From Streblospio benedicti (Eukaryota > Annelida > Polychaeta > Spionida > Spionidae), in NCBI GenBank assembly GCA_019095985.1, contig CM032663.1:37813105-37877104 (forward strand): a DNA stretch of 64,000 nucleotides, read 5' to 3'. Below, piece by piece: positions 63,549 to 64,000 of this stretch. The stretch's first letter is position 1. Every line of letters starts with the position of its first letter. Position numbers and translations under genes: made by a program. A model generated the notes under the pieces. It ran no database searches. It was not told the DNA's origin and saw only the letters and a program-made list of their open reading frames with translations.

Positions 63549-64000
63549 TTATTTTTACTTTTAACACCTAAAATTTTAATATGTTACATACAGTTTCTAG
63601 TATCCATACTATATTTATAGATACATGCGGATTTCTTTTGATACAATGAGCATTTTCTGTGTACCATATATCTCCGCGCATAAAAGCCCGCGAGCTTTTA
63701 TCCGAAAAATGTTACTTTTTGGAACCTTTGGAGATGGAAAAAGCTCCTGTGTATATGCCCATGGTCCGCCCTTTACGTGTAGTGGATATTGAAAATGTAT
63801 GCACAAAAATGCAACGCTTAGGTTTCAACACACGATAATGTTTGAGCCTCTCCATTCACAAATGTTTAATGTTGTCCAGTGCTTCAACTTCACTAAGTGA
63901 CCTCTATGGAAACGTGTATATGGCAGATTTCATCACATACAATTCTTCAACTTGTTACATTGTTCCCCATCAGGTTGGAACATCTGCCAATCTAATATCT

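Noticed and set aside
1-64000. CRISPR arrays, bacterial operons, tRNA or rRNA genes
   Set aside because: Introns, EGF exons and LINEs show animal DNA. No regular spacer arrays were seen, and no tRNA or rRNA could be recognised by eye. A tRNA or Rfam scan would be needed to exclude small RNAs.

Overview
The window is eukaryotic, AT-rich, intron-rich genomic DNA of an animal, most likely a marine invertebrate deuterostome such as a hemichordate or cephalochordate (inference, low certainty). The grounds are a fibulin gene with both known C-terminal forms, a mosaic lectin-type EGF/FTP/CCP gene, Ginger1 and Penelope-like elements, CR1/L2-type LINE tails, and many short inverted-repeat elements. 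Two runs of exactly 100 N (31222-31321 and 49172-49271) are scaffold gaps. Both are flanked by near-duplicate sequence.

Layout. 1-8960: AT-rich sequence with no host gene seen, a possible solo LTR (3214-3385), a motif-rich GC block (about 3560-4600) and a decayed LINE (about 4600-7400, + strand). 8963-13118: a decayed Ginger1 DNA transposon (integrase-like transposase, OTU protease, acidic tail) between candidate terminal inverted repeats. 14457-30848, minus strand: a secreted mosaic protein gene read as EGF-EGF-FTP lectin-EGF-EGF-EGF-EGF-CCP. Its introns hold LINE tails, a Penelope-like fragment and a hAT-type MITE with an 8-bp target duplication. 31222-37000: a gap, duplicated sequence and repeats, with no gene seen. 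37080-60197, minus strand: a fibulin-1/2-type gene. 60200-64000: sequence 5' of that gene's first recognised exon, with low-complexity repeats and another LINE tail.

The fibulin gene was rebuilt exon by exon from splice sites and reading phase. Twenty-one common exons encode a VWC-like domain, three anaphylatoxin-like modules, a two-exon linker and 13 EGF modules. The last common exon ends in phase 2. It can join in frame to either of two four-exon endings: a fibulin-1D-like C-terminus (stop at 41039) or, further downstream, a fibulin-1C-like C-terminus (stop at 37080). Both models stay open to their stop codons (about 1058 and 1091 residues). The signal-peptide exon was not found.

The lectin gene model covers 442 codons in 11 exons, and its four FTP exons join in consistent phases. 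One EGF exon pair occurs twice, about 10.7 kb apart. The two copies differ almost only at amino-acid-changing sites, although their introns are nearly identical.
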